Shown piece by piece: positions 23,857 through 31,577 of a DNA stretch of 34,585 nt; position 1 is the first letter of the stretch; every line of letters starts with the position of its first letter. The DNA lies in contig JAJQFC010000304.1 in the NCBI GenBank assembly GCA_021201355.1, forward strand, positions 1 through 34,585. Direction: 5' to 3'. This stretch comes from Planctomycetaceae bacterium (lineage in GTDB: Bacteria; Planctomycetota; SZUA-567). The position numbers were made by a program, and so were the translations under genes. Under the pieces are notes generated by a model, which worked only from the letters and a program-made list of their open reading frames with translations, was not told where the DNA came from and did no database searches.

Positions 23857-23882
23857 AAAAAAGGGAGCCTGGAAAGGCTCCC
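23857..23882 (-). terminator. Terminator-like hairpin between tRNA-Ala and tRNA-Gly
   Basis: Minus strand GGGAGCC, six-base loop, GGCTCCC, then TTTTTT. It lies between the two tRNA genes, only 12 bases before tRNA-Gly. It should terminate a large part of the tRNA-Ala transcript, or serve as a processing stem. Confidence 0.7.
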
Positions 23883-23895
23883 CCTTGAGTATCTT

Positions 23896-23971
23896 TGGTG
23901 GAGGATACCGGGGTCGAACCGGTGACCTCAAGACTGCCAGCCTTGCGCTCTGCCAACTGAGCTAATCCCCC
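23896..23971 (-). tRNA. tRNA-Ala (anticodon GGC)
   Basis: 76 bases: acceptor GGGGGAT / ATCCTCC with one G-T pair, D-arm GCTC/GAGC, anticodon loop CTGGCAG (GGC), T-arm GGTTCGACC, discriminator A and encoded CCA. Preceded by a near-consensus promoter. Confidence 0.95.
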
Positions 23972-24035
23972 ACGTTGGGCACTTCTAATAAGTGGCAAAA
24001 AAACCGCACTGCGCGGGGCGCAAGCGGATGTCACT

Positions 24036-24063
24036 ATAGTACGAATTGATTGCGGGCTGTCAA
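24036..24063 (-). promoter_or_regulatory. Sigma70 promoter of the tRNA-Ala/tRNA-Gly unit
   Basis: Minus strand TTGACA (24058-24063), 16-base spacer, TACTAT (24036-24041), about 65 bases upstream of tRNA-Ala. A perfect -35 and a good -10 fit strong stable-RNA expression. Confidence 0.8.
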
Positions 24064-24392
24064 GACAGTTTTCAGTTTTTTTCGTCGTCGTCTCATTCCA
24101 ACGGCCGATCAGGTACGATGCCGATTACGCTCGCCCCGGCTCAAGGGTAAATTTATATTGGCTTTCCACAAAGGCACGGTATAATCGTATTTTCTCACGG
24201 CTGGGCTTTTTTACCAAAAAGACCGCCACGTCGGTCGTACCGTGGCTGTTTGGTGGGAACTGCCGTTTCGCACCGTCTCAGGGTGAAGGCGTTTTCGAAC
24301 GCGATTTGGCGACCATGTTTAATTTCTGACGAGTAGGCGGCGTTCGGCGTCTCCGCCGCCTCGACATTTGCTGCACACCGAGGTGGCCGGAT
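24064..24392. other. Intergenic stretch without a convincing gene
   Basis: About 330 bases between the tRNA promoter and the transketolase-like gene. A small CTGTC/GACAG hairpin overlaps the promoter's -35 end. Open frames here are shadows that run into the neighbouring GC-rich gene. The + strand part just before 24393 must hold that gene's promoter, which I cannot pick out. Confidence 0.4.
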
Positions 24393-25331
24393 ATGTTCAG
24401 GATTGTCCATCATGTTGGCCGGGCCATGCGCTGGCAGGCGCTTCGCCGCCGGATACGGCAGGCCAATCATTCCGAACGGATGCGCCTCATCAGGCAGTTC
24501 GGCGGCGAAATACGCGCCATCATGCCGAATGTGCTCCGCAGCCCCGACGTCGACCGGGATCACATCAACCGCGCCCTCGAAATCGCCAATTCCCTCGGCG
24601 CCATTATCGGCGGCTGGCTCCAGATCGATCCCGGCAATCCCACTTGGCCCGGCCGCGACCGGCTGTTCGTCATCCGTCGGGAAGACCTCATCAACGCCTG
24701 TTCCGTCCTCGCCGCCATCGGCTGCTTTTCGCCTGACGTGGTGGCGGAAATGGTGGAAAAGGTCGATCTTGAAGGCAGTCGAGCCTTTATTCCCGGCATC
24801 GAATCCCCCGGCGTTCCGACCAACGACGTCCCGAACCTGATGTGGGAGTCCGCCCTCGAATCGGCCCGGTCGAAACGTCTCTGGCGGGATAAAATGGATG
24901 AATTCGGCAATGTCGATTGGGCCGAACCCTCATGGGCCGCTTCGCCCGCCGCCTGGCGCACCTGCGGCATCTTCGACAACGCCGACCCGGTTACCGCCCA
25001 GTGCCGGGATCTTCTCCTCCGGGAAGGCGACAATCCCGCCGGGCTGGTGGCGGTGGTCAAGGCCGGCCGGGAAGAGGCGTTCGACGTCGCCGACGCCTGG
25101 GCCGAAATCGGCTGGGATGTCGATGTCATCCACCGAAGCGACTGCGTCGGCATTTACGACCTCTTGTCCGAATCCGTCCTCGACACGCCACTCGCCATCA
25201 TCGTCGGCGTCGGCCAGACCGGTTCGCGCCATTTTTCCCGGTCGGAAATCCGCCGTCGGGAATCCGGCCTTCTCGGCGAAATGTCGGACGAACAGTTCAA
25301 CGAAATTATGGGCGAATCCCTGAAGGGATAA
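24393..25331 (+). CDS. Transketolase N-terminal-domain-like protein lacking cofactor motifs
   Basis: 312 residues, similar in order to the thiamine-binding half of transketolase: ALEIANSLGAIIGGWLQIDP and WPGRDRLFVIRREDLINAC near the start, then AAWRTCGIFDN, and the strong C-terminal match AWAEIGWDVDVIHRSDCVGI before LAIIVGVGQTGS. The ANSGHPGG segment reads ANSLGAIIGG, the GHA segment REDLINA, and the cofactor-binding GDG is FDN, so thiamine diphosphate and Mg binding is probably lost. No C-terminal (pyrimidine-binding) half follows. GAGGTGG precedes the ATG. Likely a non-catalytic or repurposed relative. Confidence 0.65.
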   Translation: MFRIVHHVGRAMRWQALRRRIRQANHSERMRLIRQFGGEIRAIMPNVLRSPDVDRDHINRALEIANSLGAIIGGWLQIDPGNPTWPGRDRLFVIRREDLINACSVLAAIGCFSPDVVAEMVEKVDLEGSRAFIPGIESPGVPTNDVPNLMWESALESARSKRLWRDKMDEFGNVDWAEPSWAASPAAWRTCGIFDNADPVTAQCRDLLLREGDNPAGLVAVVKAGREEAFDVADAWAEIGWDVDVIHRSDCVGIYDLLSESVLDTPLAIIVGVGQTGSRHFSRSEIRRRESGLLGEMSDEQFNEIMGESLKG

Positions 25332-25395
25332 GGCGGGAACGACCGGTCAGCCGGATTGCCATGTTGAACCGCCTCTGGCCCGGTAATGAAAAAAC

Positions 25396-25423
25396 TTGTC
25401 ACTGACCGCCTAATCCATATAAT
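25396..25423 (+). promoter_or_regulatory. Sigma70 promoter of tRNA-Met
   Basis: TTGTCA (25396-25401), 16-base spacer, TATAAT (25418-25423), about 50 bases upstream of the tRNA. Confidence 0.8.
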
Positions 25424-25474
25424 TTTCCCGTCGCCACAAGGAACCGGCAAAGTCGGAATTGCCATAAATCGTAC

Positions 25475-25548
25475 GGGCCTGTAGCTCAGTCGGTCAGAGC
25501 CGGCGGCTCATAACCGCTTGGTCGGGGGTTCGAGTCCCTCCGGGCCCA
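25475..25548 (+). tRNA. tRNA with anticodon CAT (Met, possibly Ile2)
   Basis: 74 bases: acceptor GGGCCTG / CGGGCCC with one G-T pair, D-arm GCTC/GAGC, anticodon loop CTCATAA (CAT), T-arm GGTTCGAGTCC region and discriminator A; CCA is not encoded, unlike the other two tRNAs here. Initiator features (unpaired position 1-72) are absent, so it is elongator Met or lysidine-modified Ile. Confidence 0.92.
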
Positions 25549-25561
25549 TTCATATCGCGAG

Positions 25562-25587
25562 CCCTCTCCGACCGGAGAGGGTTTTTT
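25562..25587 (+). terminator. Intrinsic terminator of tRNA-Met
   Basis: CCCTCTCC, loop GACC, GGAGAGGG, then TTTTTT, 13 bases after the tRNA. Confidence 0.93.
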
Positions 25588-25716
25588 CGTTACCCGGCGG
25601 TGGCGGACCGCCTGTCCGCCATATACGGTAAACAGTATGCCGTAACCGCCGTCCCACACTGCAAACGCGTCCCACTGTAAAACGCCGCAATCCACCCATC
25701 CACCAAGGAGCAGAAC

Positions 25717-26931
25717 ATGGCGCTTGTCCTCGTCGTCAACATTGGCAGCACCTCGTTGAAATACCGCCTTCTCCAGATGGACTCCGAAACCACCCTGGCC
25801 CGCGGCTATATCGAGCGGGTCGGCGAGGCGTCGTCCCCGTTCGGCTACGAGGCCGGCGGACGCAGGGCCGATGTCGCCATCGACACCTCGGCCGGATACG
25901 GGCCGGCCATCGCCGCCATGCTGTCCGTTCTAACCGCGGCGCCGGACGCTGAGCCGGTCCCCGGAGTGATCGGCTGGGTGGAGGATATCGCCGGCATCGG
26001 CTTCAAGGTCGTTCACGGCGGCTACGACTACCGTGGCGCCTCCCTTCTGGACGAGGACGTCCTCGCGAAGATGGAGGAATTTTCCGGCGTCATGCCGGCC
26101 CATAACCCGCCGTATATCGCGGCAATCCGCCAGTTCAGGACGTTACTGCCGGAGACGCCCCTCGTCGGCGCGTTCGAGACCGCCTTCCGCCGGGACATCC
26201 CGGAATACGCCGCCGTCTACGGTATTCCGTCGGATTGGCGGAAAAAACACGGCGTCCGCCGCTACGGCTTTCACGGCGCCTCCCACCGTTACCTGTCCGA
26301 GCGGGCGGCGGAACTGTATGGCAGACCGGCGACGGAATTGAAGACGATTACCTGCCATCTCGGCGGCAGTTCGTCGCTGGCGGCGGTGAGGAACGGGGTT
26401 TCCGTCGACACGTCAATGGGCTTTACCACCCAGTCCGGCGTACCGATGGCAAAGCGGTCCGCCGACCTCGACCCGTTCCTTATTCCGTACGTTATGGAAC
26501 GGGAGGGAAAAAGCCTGGAGGCGGTCCTTGACGAAATGGTGAAAAACGGCGGCCTGGCCGGCATTTCCGGGCTTTCCGGCGATATGCGCGATCTCGAGGA
26601 CGGCTATGATACAAATCCCGACGCCAGGCTGGCGGTCGACCATTTCGTCCACGAGGTGAAGAAATACATCGGCGCCTACGCCGCCGTTATGAACGGCCTG
26701 GACGTTCTGGTGTTCTCGGGCGGCATCGGCGAAAACGCCGTCCGCGTCCGCGAACGGGTGTGTCGGGATATGGACTTTATGGGAATCGCCTTGGACAACG
26801 CCAAAAACGACGCGGCCCGCCGGGTCGAGGCCGAGGTGTCGGCGGCCGGTTCCCGGGTGCGGGTTTTCGTCATTCCGACGAATGAGGAGATAATCGTCGC
26901 CAGGGAAACGGTGCGGATAACCGGAATGTAA
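25717..26931 (+). CDS. ackA: Acetate/propionate-family kinase (AckA-like)
   Basis: 404 residues, the usual length. ASKHA-fold landmarks: N-terminal VVNIGSTSLKYRL (phosphate loop; most relatives have NxGSSSLK), FKVVHGGYDYRGA, RRYGFHGASHRYLS, HLGGSSSLAAVRNG, VDTSMGFTTQSGVPM, and the C-terminal adenine region VFSGGIGENAVRVRE. The segment after DTSMG diverges (AKRSADLDP where E. coli-type enzymes have TRSGDIDP), so this belongs to a distinct subgroup and substrate preference may differ. It would interconvert acetyl phosphate and acetate with ATP. AAGGAG lies six bases before the ATG. No phosphotransacetylase gene is next to it. Confidence 0.88.
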   Translation: MALVLVVNIGSTSLKYRLLQMDSETTLARGYIERVGEASSPFGYEAGGRRADVAIDTSAGYGPAIAAMLSVLTAAPDAEPVPGVIGWVEDIAGIGFKVVHGGYDYRGASLLDEDVLAKMEEFSGVMPAHNPPYIAAIRQFRTLLPETPLVGAFETAFRRDIPEYAAVYGIPSDWRKKHGVRRYGFHGASHRYLSERAAELYGRPATELKTITCHLGGSSSLAAVRNGVSVDTSMGFTTQSGVPMAKRSADLDPFLIPYVMEREGKSLEAVLDEMVKNGGLAGISGLSGDMRDLEDGYDTNPDARLAVDHFVHEVKKYIGAYAAVMNGLDVLVFSGGIGENAVRVRERVCRDMDFMGIALDNAKNDAARRVEAEVSAAGSRVRVFVIPTNEEIIVARETVRITGM

Positions 26932-27062
26932 ACGCGGCGTCGGCGGAGGCGGAGGTTCTGGCCGGCCGCGTGGACGTCGATCCGGCCAGGTGAACCGGCG
27001 TGACGGGGACGGTTGCGACGGTAAGGCGTTCTATAGGCAATGACGCATGACTATGGCCTCGC

Positions 27063-27086
27063 CGCTGTCCGGGTTTCCCGGCAGCG
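27063..27086. terminator. GC-rich hairpin between convergent genes
   Basis: CGCTG-x-CCGGG, three-base loop, CCCGG-CAGCG. It lies in the 203-bp gap between the convergent ackA-like and ATP-grasp genes and may terminate in both directions, though neither side has a T-run. Confidence 0.4.
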
Positions 27087-27134
27087 CGGCTCCTTACGCG
27101 AATCCGAGCATGGACGGCGAATGACCGGTTAAGG

Positions 27135-28073
27135 TCACCGGCGCAGGGCGGCCAGGGCGATTCGTTCCACCATGTCGCCGTACGACAATCCGCCGCGTTC
27201 GGCGGCGGCGGCGAATCCGGCGTCCGGGCTGAGGCAGGGATTGGCGTTGGCTTCGAGGATGGCTATCTTTCCGAGGCGATCGACGCGGAAATCGACCCGG
27301 GCGTAGCCGCGCAGGCCGATGACCCGCCAGCAGCGGATTGCCGTTTTCTTGAGGTTTTTCCGAAGCGTGTCGTCGCTTGGCGGAAAATCGAAGCTCCGGG
27401 TCGTTCCGGCGTATTCCGGCGAGTCCTCCACCCATTTCGCCTGGTAGCCGACGATGGCCGGTTTCCCGGCGGGGAGGTTGTCGAAGCGGATTTCCGCCTC
27501 CGGCAGGACCGAGACGCCGCCTGAGTCGTTTTCGAGAAGGGACAGGTTGAACTCGCGCCCGTCGATGAACTGTTCGGCGAAAAACGGTTCGCCGTGGCGG
27601 TCGGACAGATCGGCGATGCGCCCGGCCAGTTCCGCCGCCGTCGCGTTCCGGACCACCGAGTCGTCGTTCATATGGGCGCTGGCGTGGGATTCGAGGGTCT
27701 TGACTATCCAGTCGCCGAGGACGTCGCCGTCGCCGTTTTCCGGCACCCGGTGAATGGTGCCGCGCCGGTCTGCCCAAAATCCGTCCGGAACCGGCAGGCC
27801 GCTCTCGGCCAGGCGTTCCTTGCTCGCCAATTTGTTGTTTGACAGAAGCATCCCGAGGGAACCGCTGCCGGTAAACGGCACCCGCCAGTCCTCGAGGAGG
27901 AGCGGCACCACGGTCTGGAGCCGGTCGGAACGGTCCAGTGATTCGACCAGATTGAAGACGAGGCCGGGTTTTTCCGACCGAATCCAACGCTTCAGTTCCC
28001 ACATGTTCAGGGTGACGGGAAACCGCATCGTTTTCCCGCCGCGTTCCGCCACCGCCTGTTCAATCGCTTCCAT
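27135..28073 (-). CDS. D-Ala-D-Ala-ligase-type ATP-grasp ligase, second gene of pair
   Basis: At least 312 residues. ATP-grasp features: KPGLVFNLVESLDRSDRLQT, the substrate-site VPFTGSGSLGMLLSNNK, WIVKTLESHASAHMNDDSVV, EQFIDGREFNLSLLEND and the metal-binding end RVDFRVDRLGKIAILEANAN-PCLSP. The protein family's first strand and helix lie upstream of the ATG used here (VALLVYVAATDGDAADRDVV), reaching to about 28140, but no ATG, GTG or TTG occurs in frame before the TAA at 28191-28193. The true start may be a CTG (28148) or ATT. It would ligate two amino acids or similar groups with ATP; whether it makes D-Ala-D-Ala is not shown. Confidence 0.85.
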   Translation of the reverse strand: MEAIEQAVAERGGKTMRFPVTLNMWELKRWIRSEKPGLVFNLVESLDRSDRLQTVVPLLLEDWRVPFTGSGSLGMLLSNNKLASKERLAESGLPVPDGFWADRRGTIHRVPENGDGDVLGDWIVKTLESHASAHMNDDSVVRNATAAELAGRIADLSDRHGEPFFAEQFIDGREFNLSLLENDSGGVSVLPEAEIRFDNLPAGKPAIVGYQAKWVEDSPEYAGTTRSFDFPPSDDTLRKNLKKTAIRCWRVIGLRGYARVDFRVDRLGKIAILEANANPCLSPDAGFAAAAERGGLSYGDMVERIALAALRR

Positions 28074-28170
28074 CTGGTAGACGACGTCCCGGTCGGCGGC
28101 GTCGCCGTCCGTGGCGGCGACGTAGACAAGAAGCGCGACCCCGCCCAGTGTGGCGTAAATTCTTGTTCGA

Positions 28171-29181
28171 CTAGTAATGGCGCCCCCGCGTTACGGCCGC
28201 TTCGACAATGGTCCGAATCAGCTCTTCATAGCCAATCCCCACTAACCGGCATAAAATCGGCAAATCCGAATGGTCGGGATTGAGACCGGCCAGCGGATTG
28301 ATTTCAATAAAATTCGGCTTTCCCTCATCGTTCAAACGGATGTCGGCGCGGCCGGCGTCGCGGCAGCCGAGAACCCGGTAGGCCCGAAGGGACAGGTCCG
28401 CCGCCTCGTCCGCCACCGTTCCGGTGGCGAGGTGGTATCGGACCCGTTCGAGGTAGCGGTCCTTGTTTTCATAGCTGTACACGTCCGGATCGGCGGTATC
28501 AAGAAGTTCGACTTCCATGACGCCGAGAACCCGCGCTTCGGCGCCGGTCCCGACAATGCCGACGGTGAATTCCCGTCCGGGCAGAAATTCCTCGACCAGG
28601 ACCGGCTGGCGGAACCGGCCGAGAAGGTCGCGGCACGCCTGCCGCAACTGATCCGCGTTCGCCGCCTTGCCACTGGGGAGAACGCCTTTCCCCGTGCCTT
28701 CGGCAACCGGTTTCGCGAACAGGGGATAGCGGAGCGGCAGGGCGTCGAAATCAAAATCGTCCGTGTCGACGACGGCAAACGGCGCCGTCCGCACGCCCTG
28801 GCCGTGGACGATATGCTTGGTATGGCCTTTATGGAGGCAGACGGCGAGACACAGCGAGTCCCCGAACGTGACGGGAATGCCGTAGGCTTCGAGAACGGCC
28901 GGAACCTGGGCCTCCCGGCCCGGGCCGGAGAGGCCTTCCGCGATGTTGAAGACGAGATCCCAGCGGTCGCCGCCGGCGAGGCGTTCCACCAGGTGCGGAA
29001 ACGATCCGATGCGGTCGACCGTGTGGCCGAGGGCGGTGAGTTCCCGATCGATGGCGTCGATGGTGACGGGGCTGTCGAATTCGGCGACGGCCAGCGGGTC
29101 GTAGCCCCGGGCCAGGTAATCGTCCTTCGCGTCGTAGGTAAAGCCGATGGAGATGGGTCTCATGGCGTATGGGTTTTTCAT
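28171..29181 (-). CDS. D-Ala-D-Ala-ligase-type ATP-grasp ligase, first gene of pair
   Basis: 336 residues, normal for this family. N-terminal ISIGFTYDAKDDYLARGYDP and WDLVFNIAEGLSGPGREAQV, then PVTFGDSLCLAVCLHKGHTK, the ATP-binding lysine segment RYPLFAKPVAEGTGKGV, LVEEFLPGREFTVGIVGTG and the metal site RADIRLNDEGKPNFIEINP-LAGLNP. It is distinct in sequence from the downstream paralog. Its ATG overlaps the cysE stop (TAATG), so translation is coupled. The pairing with serine acetyltransferase suggests a shared use in amino-acid ligation, but peptidoglycan precursor synthesis is the default family role. Confidence 0.88.
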   Translation of the reverse strand: MKNPYAMRPISIGFTYDAKDDYLARGYDPLAVAEFDSPVTIDAIDRELTALGHTVDRIGSFPHLVERLAGGDRWDLVFNIAEGLSGPGREAQVPAVLEAYGIPVTFGDSLCLAVCLHKGHTKHIVHGQGVRTAPFAVVDTDDFDFDALPLRYPLFAKPVAEGTGKGVLPSGKAANADQLRQACRDLLGRFRQPVLVEEFLPGREFTVGIVGTGAEARVLGVMEVELLDTADPDVYSYENKDRYLERVRYHLATGTVADEAADLSLRAYRVLGCRDAGRADIRLNDEGKPNFIEINPLAGLNPDHSDLPILCRLVGIGYEELIRTIVEAAVTRGRHY

Positions 29182-30140
29182 TACATAACCGGGGTGGTGC
29201 GGGCTTCTTCCCGCCGGCGCCGTTCCGACATGGTCGCCATCCGTTTCACGACCAAATCTTCCATCGCCATCATCACCCGGCTCCCCGGCGGCACCGATTC
29301 CGTCAGCCAGACGCTGCCGCCGATGGTCGATCCTTTCCCCACCACCGTTTCACCGCCGAGGATGGTGGCCCCGGCGTAGATAATCACGTCGTCCTCGATT
29401 GTCGGGTGGCGCTTGACCGCCCGGAGCGACTGGCCCTTGGCCGGACTGAGGGCGCCGAGGGTGACGCCCTGGTAGAGGGCGACGTCGTTCCCGATGACGG
29501 TGCTTTCCCCGATGACGATGCCGGTGCCGTGATCGATAAAAAAACGCCGGCCGATGGTGGCGCCAGGGTGGATGTCGATGCCGGTCCGGGAGTGGGCCCG
29601 TTCCGTCCACATCCGGGGGATAATCGGAATGTTTTCCTGGTAGAGGACGTGGGCCAGGCGCTGCGTCGCCACCGCTTCGATGCCAGGATAGCAGAAGAGG
29701 ATGACGTCGAGGCTTTCCGCCGCCGGGTCACGGTTGAAGGCGGCCTGGACGTCGTCCTTCAGGACTTCCCGGAGGTGCGGAAGCGCCATCAGGAGGCCGT
29801 GGACCGCTTCCGACGCCCGGGAGCAGGACTGGCATTCGTGGTCGTTCTGCTGGCGGATGCGGCAGTCGTAGGCGAGGGCGCGTTCGACCTGTCCGGTGAG
29901 TTCGGTCTGGACGCGGGTAATCAGGTCGCCGAAATAATACGGCAGGCTCGCCGGCGACACCGCCTTCCCCTGGGTGTAGCCGGGAAGAAGGATGGCGAGA
30001 AGCATGTCGAGAACCTGTTCGACAGACGCCTTGTCCGGCAAGTCGTGGCCCTCGATATGATTGACCGCCTGGTTGTCCCGGCAGGAGGCGACGAGGCTGT
30101 CGACCAGATGTTCGATATGGAATTCGGAGGATTCGGCCAT
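29181..30140 (-). CDS. cysE: Serine O-acetyltransferase
   Basis: 319 residues, about 45 longer than E. coli CysE, with a longer helical N-terminus. The C-terminal left-handed beta-helix is clear: TGIDIHPGATIGRRFFIDHG, TGIVIGESTVIGNDVALYQG and TIEDDVIIYAGATILGGE, with the catalytic His and Asp in FIDHG. It makes O-acetylserine from serine and acetyl-CoA, the cysteine precursor. The helical part has two close Cys pairs (CRIR and CQSC), unusual for the family. GGGAG lies six bases before the ATG. It overlaps the next ATP-grasp gene. Confidence 0.93.
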   Translation of the reverse strand: MAESSEFHIEHLVDSLVASCRDNQAVNHIEGHDLPDKASVEQVLDMLLAILLPGYTQGKAVSPASLPYYFGDLITRVQTELTGQVERALAYDCRIRQQNDHECQSCSRASEAVHGLLMALPHLREVLKDDVQAAFNRDPAAESLDVILFCYPGIEAVATQRLAHVLYQENIPIIPRMWTERAHSRTGIDIHPGATIGRRFFIDHGTGIVIGESTVIGNDVALYQGVTLGALSPAKGQSLRAVKRHPTIEDDVIIYAGATILGGETVVGKGSTIGGSVWLTESVPPGSRVMMAMEDLVVKRMATMSERRRREEARTTPVM

Positions 30141-30334
30141 GGGTAACTCCCTTATGGGTTATCCGGCGGGAACCGGGACTGTTCCTGAATGGAACGGACC
30201 GGTCCCCGCCGGCACGGCGCGAGAGACCACGAACGGGACGCAGTGTTTCCCGGTGCCACTTCGGTCTTCGGACAAACGCCGGCGCGGAGTCGCACCGAAA
30301 GCGCGTGCCTGGTACGCTGCGTCGGGCCGCGTGC

Positions 30335-31504
30335 CTATATCGGTTCGGCGCTCCGGGAGCGCATGAATTCGGTACAACAGCGGCGGGCCAGTTCGTGGAT
30401 TTCCCTCACCTCGTCAAGGTTGGTGAACTCTCCCGACACCTTCTGGTTCATGGCCGACCGGATGATTTCCGCCATGTCCATAAAGCCGATGCGCTCGGCC
30501 AGGAACAGCTCCACCGCGCATTCGTTGGCGGCGTTGAAGAGGGCCGGGTACTTTCCGCCCCGGCGCGCCACCTCCATGCCGATTTCGAGAATCGGGAAAC
30601 GGGCGGTGTCTGGTTCGAAAAATTCAAGTCGTCCCATCTTCGCCAGATCGAGCCGCTTCAGGGGAGACGGGCGTTTGTCCGGGTAGAACAGCATATGCTG
30701 AATCGGCTGCCGCATGTCGGACACGCCCATGTGGGCGATGACCGAACCGTCTATAAACTCGACCATCCCGTGCACCGCCGCCTGCGGGTGGACGAGGACG
30801 TCGAGGGCTTCCCACTGGATATGGAACAGATGCATGGCCTCGATGACTTCAAGGGCCTTATTCGCGAGGCTGGCCGAGTCGACGCTGATTTTTTCGCCCA
30901 TGCTCCACACCGGATGGCGAAGGGCGTCCTTCGGCCGGGCGACGGCGATTTCCTCCCGCGACCATTCGCGGAACGGCCCGCCGCTGGCGGTGATGGTAAT
31001 CTTTTCGATTTCGCTGCGGCCGTACGAGCCGATGCACTGCCAGATGGCGGAATGTTCGGAATCGAGCGGCAGGACTTCCGTCCCGTTGTCGCGGGCCGCC
31101 TTCATGAACAGCCGGCCGGCCGAGACGAGGGCCTCCTTATTGGCGAGAAGGACGCGCCCGCCCATTTCGGCGGCGGCAAAGGAACTGGCGAGGCCGCCGG
31201 TGCCGCGTATGGCGGCGACGCGGATGTCGGCGTCGACGTGCCGGGTCAGGTGCTCGGCCGCGTCGTCTCCCATGAAAACCTGCCCCCGGTGGCCGGCGGC
31301 GCGGAGGTCGCGCCGGAACGACGGCGATTCCTCGGCGACGGCGATGGCGGCGTCGGGGAATTCGGCGCCGAGGCCGATGATTTTTTCTCCCGCCCGTCCG
31401 GCGGCGAGGCCGACGACGCGAAAGTCTTCCGGGTGTTCCCGGAGAACCGTCAGGGTGCTTGTGCCGATGGAGCCGGTGGCGCCGAGAAGAGTCACTTTCC
31501 GCAT
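30335..31504 (-). CDS. dxr: 1-deoxy-D-xylulose-5-phosphate reductoisomerase
   Basis: 389 residues, normal length. NADPH motif LLGATGSIGTSTL at the start; substrate and metal residues in LPLDSEHSAIWQCIG, TITASGGPFREW, VDSASLANKALEVIEAMHLF and VLVHPQAAVHGMVEFIDGS. It converts DXP to MEP in the non-mevalonate isoprenoid pathway. A weak AGG precedes the ATG. It lies 73 bases after argH on the same strand. The 194-base gap to cysE holds short GC-rich palindromes such as GTTCC/GGAAC but no clear terminator. Confidence 0.96.
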   Translation of the reverse strand: MRKVTLLGATGSIGTSTLTVLREHPEDFRVVGLAAGRAGEKIIGLGAEFPDAAIAVAEESPSFRRDLRAAGHRGQVFMGDDAAEHLTRHVDADIRVAAIRGTGGLASSFAAAEMGGRVLLANKEALVSAGRLFMKAARDNGTEVLPLDSEHSAIWQCIGSYGRSEIEKITITASGGPFREWSREEIAVARPKDALRHPVWSMGEKISVDSASLANKALEVIEAMHLFHIQWEALDVLVHPQAAVHGMVEFIDGSVIAHMGVSDMRQPIQHMLFYPDKRPSPLKRLDLAKMGRLEFFEPDTARFPILEIGMEVARRGGKYPALFNAANECAVELFLAERIGFMDMAEIIRSAMNQKVSGEFTNLDEVREIHELARRCCTEFMRSRSAEPI

Positions 31505-31577
31505 GTGTTCATACCTGAAAAATGAGGGTTAACTGTGTAACGCGACGACCAACGCACGAAATCCGTGCCGCAGCCGT

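Noticed and set aside
24195-24563. 122-codon minus-strand frame before the transketolase-like gene
   Set aside because: It overlaps that gene's coding sequence antisense, has no ribosome site and no similarity.
28270-31525. Long + strand frames opposite the ATP-grasp, cysE and dxr genes
   Set aside because: GC-rich codon use leaves the opposite strand open; the sequences are low-complexity Arg/Gly/Asp-rich and have no homology, whereas the minus-strand genes are certain.
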